DNA from: Emiliania huxleyi CCMP1516
Lineage: Eukaryota > Haptophyta > Isochrysidales > Noelaerhabdaceae
Assembly (NCBI RefSeq): GCF_000372725.1
Contig: NW_005200690.1
Location: 990,795 to 1,054,794 of the forward strand
DNA: 64,000 nucleotides
Reading direction: 5' to 3'
In this document: piece after piece, positions 30,529 to 40,704 of the stretch
Position numbering within the stretch: position 1 is the stretch's first letter
Layout of the letters: every line of letters starts with the position of its first letter
Position numbers and translations under genes: made by a program
Notes under the pieces: model-generated
Databases searched by the model: none
The model's input: only the letters and a program-made list of their open reading frames with translations
What the model was told of the DNA's origin: nothing

Positions 30529-31296
30529 TTATGCGGCCTTTTCCGCGACCCGCACAAAGAAGAGGCGCCCTCCGTCAGCCTCGACCTGCCACCGGCTCGC
30601 GTCGACCGACCCGGCCGCGTGCCACACCTCCACAGCCCAGTGCGCCAGCCCGCAGAAGTTGCCCTCCTCGATGCCCCATCCCGTGGGCCACGCGGCCAAA
30701 GCGGTGCCGAGAGGCGGCGGCGGCGCCGCGGTCGCCTCGAGACGCGCCGCGACGGCGTCAAAGGCGATCCGCCTCGCGCCCGTCGCGGCCGCCTCGGCCA
30801 GCAGCGCCTCCCCGGCCAGCCGCGGGAGGTCGCCCTCCGTCTCGAACCAGCACGACGAGCGGCCGTCGGCGCACGCCTCGTCCCACGCCTTGAGCTGGCG
30901 GACAAAGGCCGCCAAGCTCTTGAGGCCGGGCGAGGGCGCGGCGGGCGACGGGGCAAGGGAGCAGCCGGGCGAGGAGAGGTAGGAGGTGCTCGCCGGCGAG
31001 CGCTCCCGCGCCTGCGAAGGGGCAAGGCCTGAGGGCGGGCGGGCGGTCGGGCGGGCGGGCGCGGGTGGGGGGGATAAACGCTGCGCCGCCAAAGGAACCA
31101 GCGACACTGGCCGCGGCTCGTCGCCACGCGCCGGCTCGGAAGAGGGGCTGTCGGCGGCGAAGCAGAGTGGCACGCCTCGCCGCTCGAGCCGCCGACAGCC
31201 CCCCTCCTCGACGTGACGGCCGCTCCCGGAGCCGGCCGGTGCGCGCCTGACCCACGCCCCCTCTCGCACCCCTCCGACCCCCCCTGCGCGGCGCAC
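30529..31296 (-). CDS. Unknown protein, 5' end unresolved
   Basis: The convincing coding part lies at about 30945-30529: LKSLAAFVRQLKAWDEACAD, then GEALLAEAAATGARRIAFDA, then WGIEEGNFCGLAHWAVEVWH, ending FVRVAEKAA and a stop. Tryptophan-rich compact sequence of this kind is not expected by chance in GC-rich DNA. Upstream the frame stays open to 31296 but contains no ATG and is Pro/Arg-rich, so the start is probably in another exon. No family recognised. Confidence 0.5.
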   Translation of the reverse strand: MRRAGGVGGVREGAWVRRAPAGSGSGRHVEEGGCRRLERRGVPLCFAADSPSSEPARGDEPRPVSLVPLAAQRLSPPPAPARPTARPPSGLAPSQARERSPASTSYLSSPGCSLAPSPAAPSPGLKSLAAFVRQLKAWDEACADGRSSCWFETEGDLPRLAGEALLAEAAATGARRIAFDAVAARLEATAAPPPPLGTALAAWPTGWGIEEGNFCGLAHWAVEVWHAAGSVDASRWQVEADGGRLFFVRVAEKAA

Positions 31297-31696
31297 CCGT
31301 CCGCTGTGCGCCGGCTCGAGCGCCTATTGCCAAATCGCGACGTTTGAGCGCAGCGCACGCATCCTCTGGGCGCCTGAGCGCGGCGGAATCTTGCCAGAAT
31401 GTGGCCGCAGGAAGAGCCTCCGGCGGGCCTCCGGCGGACGCCTGGCGGCGTGGCGCTGCGCGCCGGCCTGCGGCCCAAAGCCCGAACGAGCGGTCAAGTT
31501 AACTTGACGCGCCGAATCCCTTGGTTGGCCCTCGCAGCTGTGATACAAAAGTGGGGACGCGCCTGGCGGCGCGCCCCCAATAAAAGAATTCCGGTCTGGC
31601 TCTGTGCCAGCCCACGGTGTGGCGTGCGTGGGCCTGCCCCTGGTCCCTGCCCGACTTTATTTACTCAAGAGAGATACCAACCATTGTGACGTCTCT

Positions 31697-31750
<54 letters not shown>

Positions 31751-31773
31751 CCCCCCCCCCTGCGTCTCGGGCC
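31297..31773. repeat. Intergenic region ending in (TC)n and a C-run
   Basis: (TC) units run from about 31695 to 31747 and are followed by C's to 31760. No gene in the remainder. Confidence 0.85.
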
Positions 31774-34113
31774 CTAACTAAGATACGTGCAGGATAGTAC
31801 CTTACACTGAAAGCATTCCGAATCATAAAGGTGTGCCTTATATGGTGTGTCGGCCGCTCTCGTACGCAGGTCGCGCGCCTCGCCCCAAAGCGCGCATGAG
31901 TGGGTACGACCAGGGAAGCAAGCTAATCTGCCACGCCGCCATCGCATGCCCCGGCTGCGGCCCCCGTGCTTCGCCTCGAGTGCATCTAGTAGTGCCGCCT
32001 GGCCCGCGAGGCCGATCCGATTGTACATGGCGTTCACGCGACATCCCTGACCCGCGGCCGGGAGGGCAGCTGCGAGTGCCATCGCGCCCTCGTCGCCCAC
32101 CTCGCACCACGCCAACCCCAGCCCATGCGACGGCTTGCCCATCGCCAGCGCCGCAGCTAGCGCCACGGCTCCCTCGTCGCCAATAGGCGTGGCACCGACG
32201 TTGAGCGTCTGCAGCGCCGGCGCCACGCCGCGATGGAACACGCCGCAGAGCGCGCCGACGCCGCGCACGCCGTAGCGGTTTGCATTAACCATGAGGAACT
32301 CAAGCGCCGGGAGCGCACCGTCCTCGAGCCCCGCCGCGAGCTCCGCCACGCCCTCGTCGTCGAGGCGTGTCCCATTTAGGTCGAGGGTCCGGAGGCTCTC
32401 GCAATGGTTTAGCGCCTCCGCCAGCAGCGCCGGGCTAGTCCACGCGACGCCACGCACGAGCGGCAGCCCGTGGTAGTTGAGCTTCTCGACCGTGCCCAGC
32501 ACGGCCTTCGCCGTCTTTTCATAGAGCGCGAGCACGGCCGACGAGTCCGCGCCGTTGGTGAAGCGGCAAGCGGCGAGCAGCTTCGCCATGCGCTCCGGAG
32601 TCGCGAGGAGCCGCCGCTGAGCGCCGCCGTCGTCGCTGGAGACGTCGATGACGAGCTTCCACTTGGCAAAGCCCAGCGAAGCGGGCTTTGCGCCCAGCTC
32701 TGCTCACAATCCTAGCGACAAGCCTCCGATTGCGAGCAGTAGCGCTCGCGATCCTACATCTTGTAGGACTATGAGCGGCGGTGCTCACAATCGTACCAAA
32801 GATCCAAGGATTGCTAGCAGCTCACAGGGGGCGCTCCCAATCGCTCCAGCCGCGAGCGCTTGTGAGTGAGCGCGCCGGGGGGGGTCTCCTCACAATCCAA
32901 CAGTGCTCGCACCGATTGCGGGGGGGGAACCGCTTGCAATCCTAGAAGTCGTAGGACTGTGGGCGGTGTCGCTCGCAATCGGCGAAAGTTCTAGGATCGC
33001 GAGCGCTACTGCTCGCAATCGGAGGCTTGTCGCTAGGATTGTGAGCAGTGCTGCTCGCAGTCCTAGACTTTGCTCGGATTGCGAGCGCGCTGGTAGTAGT
33101 CGTAGGCGTCACCAGTCATCTTGGGAGCGGAGCTGCTCTTAGTCCTAGAAGATGTAGGATTGCGAGCGCAGGCGCTCACAATCGCACAGAGATGCTACGA
33201 TTGCGAGGAGTGCTGCTCACACTCCTTCGACTTCTAGGGTTGAGAGAGCGAGGCTGCTCTCAATCCTAGCCTGGTAAAAAAGAAGGTTCACCCTCTGAGA
33301 CCCCAAGGAACCCTCTCTCTCGAGGTTCTCGAGGTGGATATCCTTTGGCCGCGTTGGGTAGCGAGGATTGGTGTGACGCGATCCACGCAGGCGTAGTTTC
33401 TGACGGCCGACCGTCAGTGCACGGAGTTGCCCTTCTCCGACTGCCCCGGCTAGTTCACGGGTTTCGCGGGAGTGACCCCATGCGTCAAACCCGAGACCTA
33501 GCGCGGGTGGGTTGGAGGGGGCTCGCTGCAAGGAAGGGCGGTGTAAGAAGCCGATCCCCGTAGTCTGCCCCACAGACCCCCCTCTGAGGACGGGTCGGAC
33601 CCCAGGCTTGGCGGCACAGAGGGTTTGACTCTGACTCTGTGCCGCCTCTGTGGCCTCTCTTGGCTGATTTTGGCCTCAGAGGGTCCCTGGCCGAGGGTCT
33701 GTCTTGGCGCGGCACAGAGGGCTTTGTTTGACCTCAGAGGGTTGCCCCCTCACGGCAGAGGCGAGAGCCCCGGGCGGAGGCCGGAGCGCCTAGCCCTCCA
33801 CGAACGGCGCTGACCAGGGAGGGCGGGGAGGGGGCGGAAGCAGCGAGCATGACTAAGGCGCTACTCTCGCTTCGAGCGCCCGGCACCACACACGCTTACT
33901 GCTGCTGCAGGCTCACAGCGCCCGCGCCGAGCCCTGCGCGACAGCTTCGCGCGGCCCGCGGCGCCGACCGTCAACTTGAGGATGTGCTTGGAGCGGCCGC
34001 CCGAGGAGGAGGTAGTGATCTCCACGTCCGTCCCCTGCTCCAGCTTGGCCATGAGGCGCCGCGGCGTCCTAGTGAACTCGACCTTGAGGTATCCGAAACC
34101 AATGGAAGCTGGG
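31774..34113 (-). CDS. RNI-like leucine-rich-repeat protein with a repeat-filled intron (5' end missing)
   Basis: The last exon (32699-31774) encodes RNI-type LRRs: NHCESLRTLDLNGTRLDDEG, then PALQTLNVGATPIGDEGAVA. Before them comes ELGAKPASLGFAKWKLVIDV, in frame with them. A separate exon ending at 33965 has the related segment KGPASIGFGYLKVEFTRTP and ends HILKLTV. Joining 33965 (gtcg|gcgccg, GC donor) to 32699 (gagcag|ag) gives a continuous frame ...LKLTVELGAKPAS..., so I propose a 1,265-bp GC-AG intron that contains the palindrome array. The exon at 33965 starts near 34113. Upstream exons were not found. It is a probable protein-interaction protein of unknown role. Confidence 0.6.
32702..33270. 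repeat. Array of about 11 imperfect palindromes, with a 55-bp perfect inverted repeat
   Basis: Units of about 34-36 bp follow the palindromic consensus GCTCRCAATCCTAG, about 8 bases, CTAGGATTGYGAGC, separated by 8-60 bases. In addition, 32702-32756 is the exact reverse complement of 32992-33046. The left edge lies 2 bp from the proposed splice acceptor of the LRR gene. Confidence 0.92.
33283..33765. repeat. Repeats built on cctctgag/ctcagagg, block 1
   Basis: Words such as cagaggg, accctctgag and gcctcagaggg recur in both orientations, for example near 33290, 33580, 33620, 33675, 33715 and 33735. The block lies in the proposed LRR-gene intron, next to the palindrome array. Confidence 0.8.
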
Positions 34114-34182
34114 CCCTTGCTGGGGAGGGTTCTCTCTGCTTGGTGGGGGATCACGACAGACTTTTGAGATACCGCTGAAAAA

Positions 34183-34362
34183 CTCCCTCTGAGGAGCGGC
34201 CTCGCGGGGCTTGCCTTGGCGTCTCAGAGGGTCCCCGTAGCCTCAGAGGCTGCGACGAGAGAGAGGCTGGCTTGGCGGCACAGGCCCTTCAGAGGGTCGG
34301 CCCAGGCACCCTCTGAGCCGCTCGTAGATGGCCTCTCTTGGCACAGAGGGTACCCTCTGAGA
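34183..34362. repeat. Repeats built on cctctgag/ctcagagg, block 2
   Basis: Same word family as block 1 (ccctctgagg, ctcagagggt, accctctgag), on the other side of the small exon at about 34113-33965. Confidence 0.8.
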
Positions 34363-34672
34363 CGAGCAGATCTGGGCCGCCTTGCCTCACCCCCCCCGCC
34401 TCCTCTGATACAACCCCCTAGTCCTCCGGTCCACACGGGTACCCCCGACCCCCGTCGGCGTCGCCCGTGCTAGGACAACAAGGCCCCACGGTACACGGCG
34501 TCTCCAAATTAGGCGAGTCACACATGTGTGGTGATTGGGCGCAGGGAGGCTGTTGTGGCGCACCGGACCGCCCCCCGACGCCCAGCATCGTGGCCCACCC
34601 AACTGTATCCATGGGAGTCACAAACGGTACTGCACTCGCGGCTGCTCACGACACTCAAACCCACCACCTGAC
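34363..34672. other. Intergenic or intronic region
   Basis: No conserved coding is seen. A minus-strand frame from the ATG at about 34612 is short and unlike known proteins. Confidence 0.4.
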
Positions 34673-36068
34673 TCAATCCGACTCTCCATGCCCCGCGCCC
34701 GCCTCCACGTCGCTCAGCGAGAGGTCCCTCTCCAGCGCGTCCGCCTCGAGCTTCCGCAGCCTGGCGCGCTTGGCGTGCAGCAGCGGCATAAAGTCGCTCC
34801 AGACCTCCGCCTCCTCGGCGCGCATCTGCTCGACCTTGGCCGACAGCGTCTCGTCCGCCGCCGAGAGCTCCGCCTGCAGCGCCTCGGTCCTCGCGCGCTG
34901 CGCTGCGCGCGCCGCCTCGAGCCGCTCCTTGCGCTGCAGCAGGTCGAGCAGCAGCGACGCGCCTGCCGGGGGGCGCGCGGCGAGGTGCGTGCGCGGGTGG
35001 GGAGGGGCGCTGGCGGCGGCCGCGACGGCGGCGGCCGCGACGGCGGCGGCGGAGAGGCGAGGGAGGGCGAAAGCGACGGCGACGGGTCGATACGCGAGGG
35101 CGTGGGGGACGGCGGTGGGGATGGCGGTGGTGACGGCGGACCGTGGCTCACGCCGGGCGGCGCGTGCAGCTCCTCCATCCGGATGGGCTCCAGCTCCGCC
35201 GGCTGGCTGCGCTCGCTCCGCAGCAGCAGCTCCCTCCACCCCGAGTGGATCTTGTGCCGCCGGACAGTGGCCTGCAGGGGGTGTGTATGTTTGTGATGCC
35301 TGTCTGCGGTTCTGCCTGCTGTCTGCGTGTGCGGCGGATACGTGCGTGCGTATTGCGCTCGCGCACCTGCAGCTCTCCCCGCCCGACAGGCAGCTCTGCC
35401 CACGCGGACACGCCGGCGGGGTCGGTCCCGAAGGTGCGCCTCCCCTCGCACCAGCGCGCGGCGAGCGTCCCTCCGCGGCCCGAGCTCCCGCGCGGCGTCA
35501 GCGTCAGCGTCAGCGTCCCGCTCGCCCGCTCGTGGCTGCCGCTCGCATGCGCGGCCGATGTCAAGGACGAGGGCTGGAGCTCGCACACCTCGACGTGGAA
35601 GGAGCCATCGCGCAGGCGCCACTCGTCCTGCCGCCGGCGCGCAGCCTCGCACTCGTCCGCCGCCACGCAGTCGCCGGACGGTGGCAGCCGCACGAGGAGC
35701 GGATACCTCTTCAGCAGCGGCTGCGACACGAGGTAGAGGACGTCGCCGTGGCGGAGCGCGACCGGCTCGGCCGTCGCGATGGGCTCCGGACGCGAGCCGC
35801 GGCGCTGCAGGCCGGCGGGCCACAGCGCTCCCTCGCGGGAGCGCGCCCTCCACTCGCCGTCCGAGCCAAGCGCGAGCGTGAGCTGCCCGCCCTTGGCCCT
35901 GCGCGACACCTTGTTGGCGTCCGGTCCCTCCCGGTCGGCCTCGCGGAGGTCCTCCCGGCCGAGCACGAGCTCGCCGGCGGAGGCGGCGCAGGCGGGCGCC
36001 GCGTTGTCGAGGTGGACGAGCGAGAGGGCTGGGGCTGGAGACGGTGCTGCGGCCGGCGCGCCTGCCAT
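34673..36068 (-). CDS. FHA-domain protein with C-terminal coiled coil
   Basis: Three exons give 369 residues: 36068-35367, 35271-35154 and 34962-34673. Intron 1 is GT-AG; intron 2 uses a GC donor (cccg|gcgtga). Residues about 25-115 match an FHA-type fold as in PNKP/aprataxin/APLF proteins: GELVLGREDL, then DANKVSRRAKGGQLTLAL, then ALRHGDVLYLVSQ. The serine usually contacting phosphothreonine is in the KVSRR position. Exon 2 has KIHSGWRELLLRSERSQP. Exon 3 is a heptad-like coiled coil (LLLDLLQRKERLEAARAAQR; VEQMRAEEAEVWSDFMPLLH). The fold suggests phosphopeptide binding, perhaps in DNA repair; that is inference. Confidence 0.75.
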
Positions 36069-36578
36069 ATGTGTACACACATCTAAAATGTAAAAACCGA
36101 AAAAAGAATTTCGCGCGCGCAAAAAGAAAGAATCGTCGCGGAATGTGGCGCTAGCCGGCTTTCGTCGGGCGTCTGCCTCTTCCTATCTCCGTCTTGCAAT
36201 ATCTCGCCAATTCGCGCACGACCTTCATGCCACCTCCTGGCCACTGCTCGCGGTCTCTCGCTCTCGTCGTTCTCTCCCCTGCCGCTTAATCTTCTGACTC
36301 ATCGCCTGGCCCGACGGTGAGAGGCCAAATGTGAAGAGGTAGCGCGGCAGATGGCACCGCACCGTCCTCCACAGCACCGTCCGGGGAGCTCGCCGTCGGC
36401 TTGACAGGCTCCATCGTCTGCATCGCCATGGGTCGTGCTGGTCCATGAGGTCTGTGCCAGGCCCAGTTCGTGCTCCATCATTTTTGTGATTGATTTTTTA
36501 TTCAAGTTGACTTTATTCAAAGCGCCGGACCCTTGTGCGCTATGCATCGCGCGCGGGCAGCCGCCCGTCCACACCGCA
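36069..36578. other. Intergenic region
   Basis: It lies upstream of the FHA gene and downstream of the zinc-binding gene. An AT-rich stretch at 36478-36525 is the only unusual feature. No gene seen. Confidence 0.5.
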
Positions 36579-37214
36579 CTACACATCGTGGCTTCGCTTC
36601 TGCCCGACCGACGGGCGATCGGCGGCCCCGACGGGCTCGGCTCCGACGGCCGAGGGCCCGGCCGCTGCAGCAGCGGCGCGGAGGAGAAATGTGCGCACCA
36701 GAACCGGGTGTGCATCGGCGGTAGCGGCGGCTTCGGCCACATCCTCACTCACCAGCATCGTTGCCGCCGCTGCCCAGGCGCCAGCCCAGTCGTAGCCGTC
36801 TTCGTCGTCGACGTCTTCGCGTCCGGTCGAGGCGTCAAGCCAATCGCAGTAGCCGTCAGCGATGTCGACGTCGTCGTTCTCCGCCTTGATCAGTTCATCG
36901 CGGTGGTTCCACGGCCTGTCAGGAGGACTCGCCAGCTCCATGGCCTTGCGCTTGAGGCGCTGAAGCAGCAGGACGGCGGCGTGGCGCTGCGGATGACGGC
37001 TCTCGCGCGCGTGCATGCGCGCGCTGAGGAAGGCCAGCTTGACGGCTCGCGCTGTGGCACACGTCGGGAGAGTGAAGAAGGCTGCCAGGCTCGTGCATGA
37101 GAGGAGCGAGTCCACCAGAGCCTTTTGGTTTGCAAAGAATGGCAGGGCCGCTCTTTCGTCGTCGTCGCGTTTGGCGGCGAGCCTGTCCATTTCAGAGGGC
37201 AACACGCGGCAGCT

Positions 37215-37222
37215 CTCGCACT
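37215..37222 (+). repeat. Target-site duplication, left copy
   Basis: ctcgcact immediately outside the left element end; identical copy at 38446-38453. Confidence 0.88.
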
Positions 37223-38445
37223 CAGGGTTTGTGAGTGCGAATTTTCACACTTTCACTTTCACATGTGAATTCATGTGAATTTCACATGAAACGTTTCGGC
37301 CGCCCCCGTTTCACTGAAAATTTCACAAGTTCGAGAGTAATGGAGAAGTCTGTCCGCGCCTAAGGATTCTGCCTTTCCTATTCTGCTCTACTACACAAGG
37401 ATTCTTGCTATTCTACCTCTCACTAGATTCCCCTTCCCAGGTTCCTCTTCTGCTCAGATATTCTGATTCTCTCCCCAGACTCTCCCATCTTGGCCCCGCT
37501 TTCAGCTTCCTGATTCTCCATTCTCGTTTCCTCCGCTTCCTTTCCGATTCTCCACGCCCTCCCGGTGGCAAATAATAGCCCAAGTCTCGAAGAGTGCGCC
37601 CCACCTTCGGTATCTGGGCGGCAGGCGGGACTAGAGAGGCACGCTGGTGCACGGATGGGGGCGCGAGCCGCCATCTTGGACTGTGAGGCGAGTATTTGCA
37701 ACCGGGAGCTCGCCGCCGCCCCTACACCGCCGCGGCCGCCCTCCCGGTGGCAAATAATAGCCCAAGTCGAAGAGTGCGCCCCGCCCTCGGTATCTGGGCG
37801 GCAGGCGGGACTAGAGTGGCACGCTGGTGCGCGGATGGGGGCGCGAGCCGCCATCTTGGACTGTGAGGCGAGTATTTGCAACCGGGAGCTCGCCGCCGCA
37901 CCTACACCGCCGCGGCCGCCCTCCCGGTGGCAAATAATAGCCCAAGTCGAAGAGTGCGCCCCGCCCTCGGTATCTGGGCGGCAGGCGGGACTAGAGTGGC
38001 ACGCTGGTGCGCGGATGGGGGCGCGAGCCGCCATCTTGGACTGTGAGGCGAGTATTTGCAACCGGGAGCTCGCCGCCGCCCCTACACCGCCGCGGCCGCC
38101 CTCCCGATGCGTCGAGAGTCGACTCTCGACTGCTGAGAGAGTTCATCCCACCATCAGCACCGTATTCGCCCACAGCATGCCATGAGATTCATATAGGTCT
38201 AGTGTACACATCAGCTCAGCGAGACCAATATCTCCAGCCTCCTTCATCTTGGCTGCTGCTTGGGAGCCAACACCTGTGCAAGTGAGTGTCAGAGTGTCGG
38301 AACTCGGTGGGAGCATCCTTCATCAATCACGTTCACACGACTCTTCACACTCGCTCGAAAAAGTGAAATTTCGTTTCACATGAAATGTGAAGTGAAAGTG
38401 AAAGTGAAACCGATTCGCTGTTTCCATGTGAAATCACGAACCCTG
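37223..38445. mobile_element. hAT-like non-autonomous DNA element, 1,223 bp
   Basis: The left end begins CAGGGTTTGTGA and the right end, read inward, begins CAGGGTTCGTGA (11 of 12 match). It is flanked by the 8-bp direct repeat ctcgcact at 37215-37222 and 38446-38453. CAGGG ends with 8-bp target duplications are the hallmark of the hAT superfamily. Subterminal regions carry many tttcac/gtgaaa words in inverted arrangement. No transposase is encoded, so movement would need enzyme supplied from elsewhere. Confidence 0.88.
37559..38106 (+). repeat. Three tandem copies of a 180-bp unit inside the element
   Basis: Units begin at 37559 (182 bp, two extra bases), 37741 and 37921. They differ at only a few positions, so the amplification is recent. 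The short start of a fourth unit ends near 38106. Confidence 0.95.
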
Positions 38446-38453
38446 CTCGCACT
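38446..38453 (+). repeat. Target-site duplication, right copy
   Basis: ctcgcact immediately outside the right element end. Confidence 0.88.
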
Positions 38454-38663
38454 CCTCGCAATCATCCATGAGGTGGCGATCCCAAGAGACCATCTGCATG
38501 CGACCGGCGTAGCAGCCACAGAAGAGCTTCTCGCAGCCGTTGCAATAGCCGCCGAGCGGATCGCATTCAGCGCAAAACAACTCGCCGGGCACGGCCCCTC
38601 CAGGTCTTCACCGCACTTGTCACATGAGGGCTTCACCGGCTTCACTGGCTTGCGGCGCGGCAT

Positions 38664-39025
38664 CTCTATTGCACCGTCGCTTGCTCTCTCGCCGCCGTGC
38701 TTCCGCGCACGCTCTGGAGTGGATGATTGGCGGTGTTGTTCACTTCTGAATCGCCGCTAGCTCGTAGCTGGTTTGTCGACGGCCTCGCGGCCAAGCGATG
38801 GGCAGGGTCCGGATTTCCGCGTGGCACGGCTGGATTCGGGACAAGGGCTGGGTGGGGTATTGATTGCAAATCAAATCAAGAGGAGGGAGTGCGTGTGATT
38901 ACTGACGTACGAACGCACCGGGAATCAACAACGGTGTCGCAGGAGCTGCGCAGGAGCGCGCTCCCTGTACTCGGCGCGCTGCGCTGTCACTGTGTCACAC
39001 TGCTCTGGTACTCGATCGGGCGTTC
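38664..39025. other. Intergenic region
   Basis: 5' flank of the split zinc-binding gene. A motif ggattcggg...gggctgggtg at about 38831-38858 recurs at about 41078-41100. Otherwise nothing is identified. Confidence 0.5.
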
Positions 39026-40704
39026 TTAGCTCTCCGCGACGCGGAGCGCGCGCATCGCGCCCTTCAGCTCTGCCACCTGGTCGAGCGCGTCGCCGAGCAG
39101 CCCCTTGGCCACGCCAAAGTCGCGCAGCTGCTCCACGCCGCCGCTCGCCCGCACCTCGGCGGCGTGGTCGGCCACGAAGCGGCGGCACTGCGCGAGGAGC
39201 CGCCCGTCGCCCATCGTGTGCGCCGCCTCGAGCAGCGGCACGGCTGTCGCCGGCGCGACGCTCTCCTGCAGCGCCTGCGCGCAGAGCAGCTCGAGGCGCG
39301 GCACCTGGTACATCTGCGCCAGCTCACGCAGGTCGAGCGCGCGCTGCGCCCTGCCGCCCTCGTCCTCGCCGAGGTCGAACTGGTCGGTGAGGAGGTAGCG
39401 GACGAGGGCAGTGAAGCTGGCGAAGTCGGTGTGCGACACCGTGACCTCGGCGGCGTCGCGCTCCTTCATGCCGATGCCAAACATGGTCAGGAAGACCGGG
39501 GACCGGGCGCAGAGGACGCACTTGCTCACGTGCTCGATGCGCTCCTCGTCGTCGCCGACCAGGAAGGTGACTTTCCCCTCTGGGAGGGTGGCGTCGCCCC
39601 GCGTCTTTGCGAGGTCAGCCAGGATGGTGGAGGGCGGAACGACGATCGGGGCAAAGGAGGGAGGCGGAGGAGGCGCCGCCACGCAGACCTGGCGGAGGCC
39701 ACCGTCCGAACTGACCAACAGCGTGCTGCCGTCGGCGCTGATGGCGACTTCTTCTAGGCAGTCGAACCCCGCCGCGTTGCCCCCGCCGTCAGCGCTGCCC
39801 TCTGTGCCACTGCCCGCGATCGTCGTCACCTCTCCCGTCGCCACCTCCACCCGCCGGATCTTGCGGTTGCTGAAGTCCGCCACAAACAGCGCGCCGCCGT
39901 CTGGGCTGATGGCGATGCCACCTGGGTAGAAGAATTGTGCCGCGTCGCCCACGCCATCGGCGCTTCCATGCCGCTGCCCGCGATCGTTGTCACAGCGCCC
40001 GTCGCCACCTCAACCCGCCGGATCTTGTGGTTCTCATCGTCTGCCACAAACAGCACGCCGCCATCCGGGCTGAGGGCAAGGCCACGTGGGCCGCAGAACT
40101 CCGCCGCGTCGCCCACGCCGTCCGCGTCGCAAAACTCGCCACTGCCCGCGAGCGTGGTCACCGCGCCAGTCGCCACCTCCACCCGCCGGATCTTGTTGTT
40201 GCCGCAATCCGCCACATACAGCGCGCCGCCGTCTTGGCTAATGGCAAGGCCGCGTGGGCCGCAGAACTCCGCCGCGTCACCAACGCCATCGGCGCCGCCT
40301 TCTTCGCCGCTGCCCGCGAGCGTCGTCACAGCGCCAGTCGCAACCTCCACCCGCCAGATCTTGTTGTTGTTCCAGTCCGCCACAAACAGCGCGCTCGCGT
40401 CCGGGCTGGCAGCGACGGTGTAGGAGTCTCCTGCCGGCAAGGCTGCCACGCGGCGCACGCGCCCGGCCGCCGAGACCTGCAGCAGCGAGTCCTCGGTCGC
40501 GACGTACCAGGCGCCCGCGTGATCGCTCGCAATGCCAACCTGACCGAGCGATAGAGGGCCGTCCTCGCCCTCGAGCGCCAGCGTGGAGACCTTTCCGACG
40601 AGGCGCGCGCCAAAGATGGGCGCCTCGAAGCCATCCGCGATCGGCACGGCCACAACCTCGCCGCCGCCGCTGGTGCGGGCGCGCTTGCGGGCGGCGGACG
40701 CCAT
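39026..40704 (-). CDS. NHL-repeat/BTB-domain protein, frame broken near 39965
   Basis: From the ATG at 40704 (MASAARKRARTS) the N-terminal half contains about five NHL-type propeller repeats, for example GGALYVADCGNNKIRRVEVA and TGAVTTLAGSGE. The C-terminal part is a BTB/POZ domain (GKVTFLVGDDEERIEHVSKC, then LCARSPVFLTMFGIGMKERD) followed by a BACK-like helical segment ending at the stop at 39026. The span is 1,679 bases, two more than a multiple of three. At about 39958-39970, inside a propeller repeat, the sequence slips from SGMEAP to ADGVGDAAQFF. The repeat pattern shows a few bases have been lost. Pseudogene or sequencing error cannot be told apart. BTB proteins commonly recruit cullin-3; that role is inferred. 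Confidence 0.8.

Larger units (their letters stand above)
36579..38663 (-). pseudogene. Cysteine-rich zinc-binding protein gene, split by a hAT-like element
   Basis: The ATG at 38663 begins MPRRKPVKPVKPSCDKCGED. About 23 codons later, at the GGGG near 38595, the meaningful sequence moves by one base to ELFCAECDPLGGYCNGCEKL and FCGC...HLMDDCEEC, a cluster of CxxC pairs expected to bind zinc. The coding sequence is then interrupted at 38445 by the 1,223-bp element. On its other side it resumes in the same frame (SCRVLPSEMDRLAAKRDDDE) if one copy of the 8-bp target duplication is counted, and continues to a stop at 36579 through a helical region and an acidic Asp-rich stretch. As it stands it has one base slip plus one insertion. 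The function of the intact protein is unknown. Confidence 0.75.

Noticed and set aside
37559-38106. CRISPR-like array
   Set aside because: The units are 180 bp, without repeat/spacer structure, in a eukaryotic genome, inside a transposable element.
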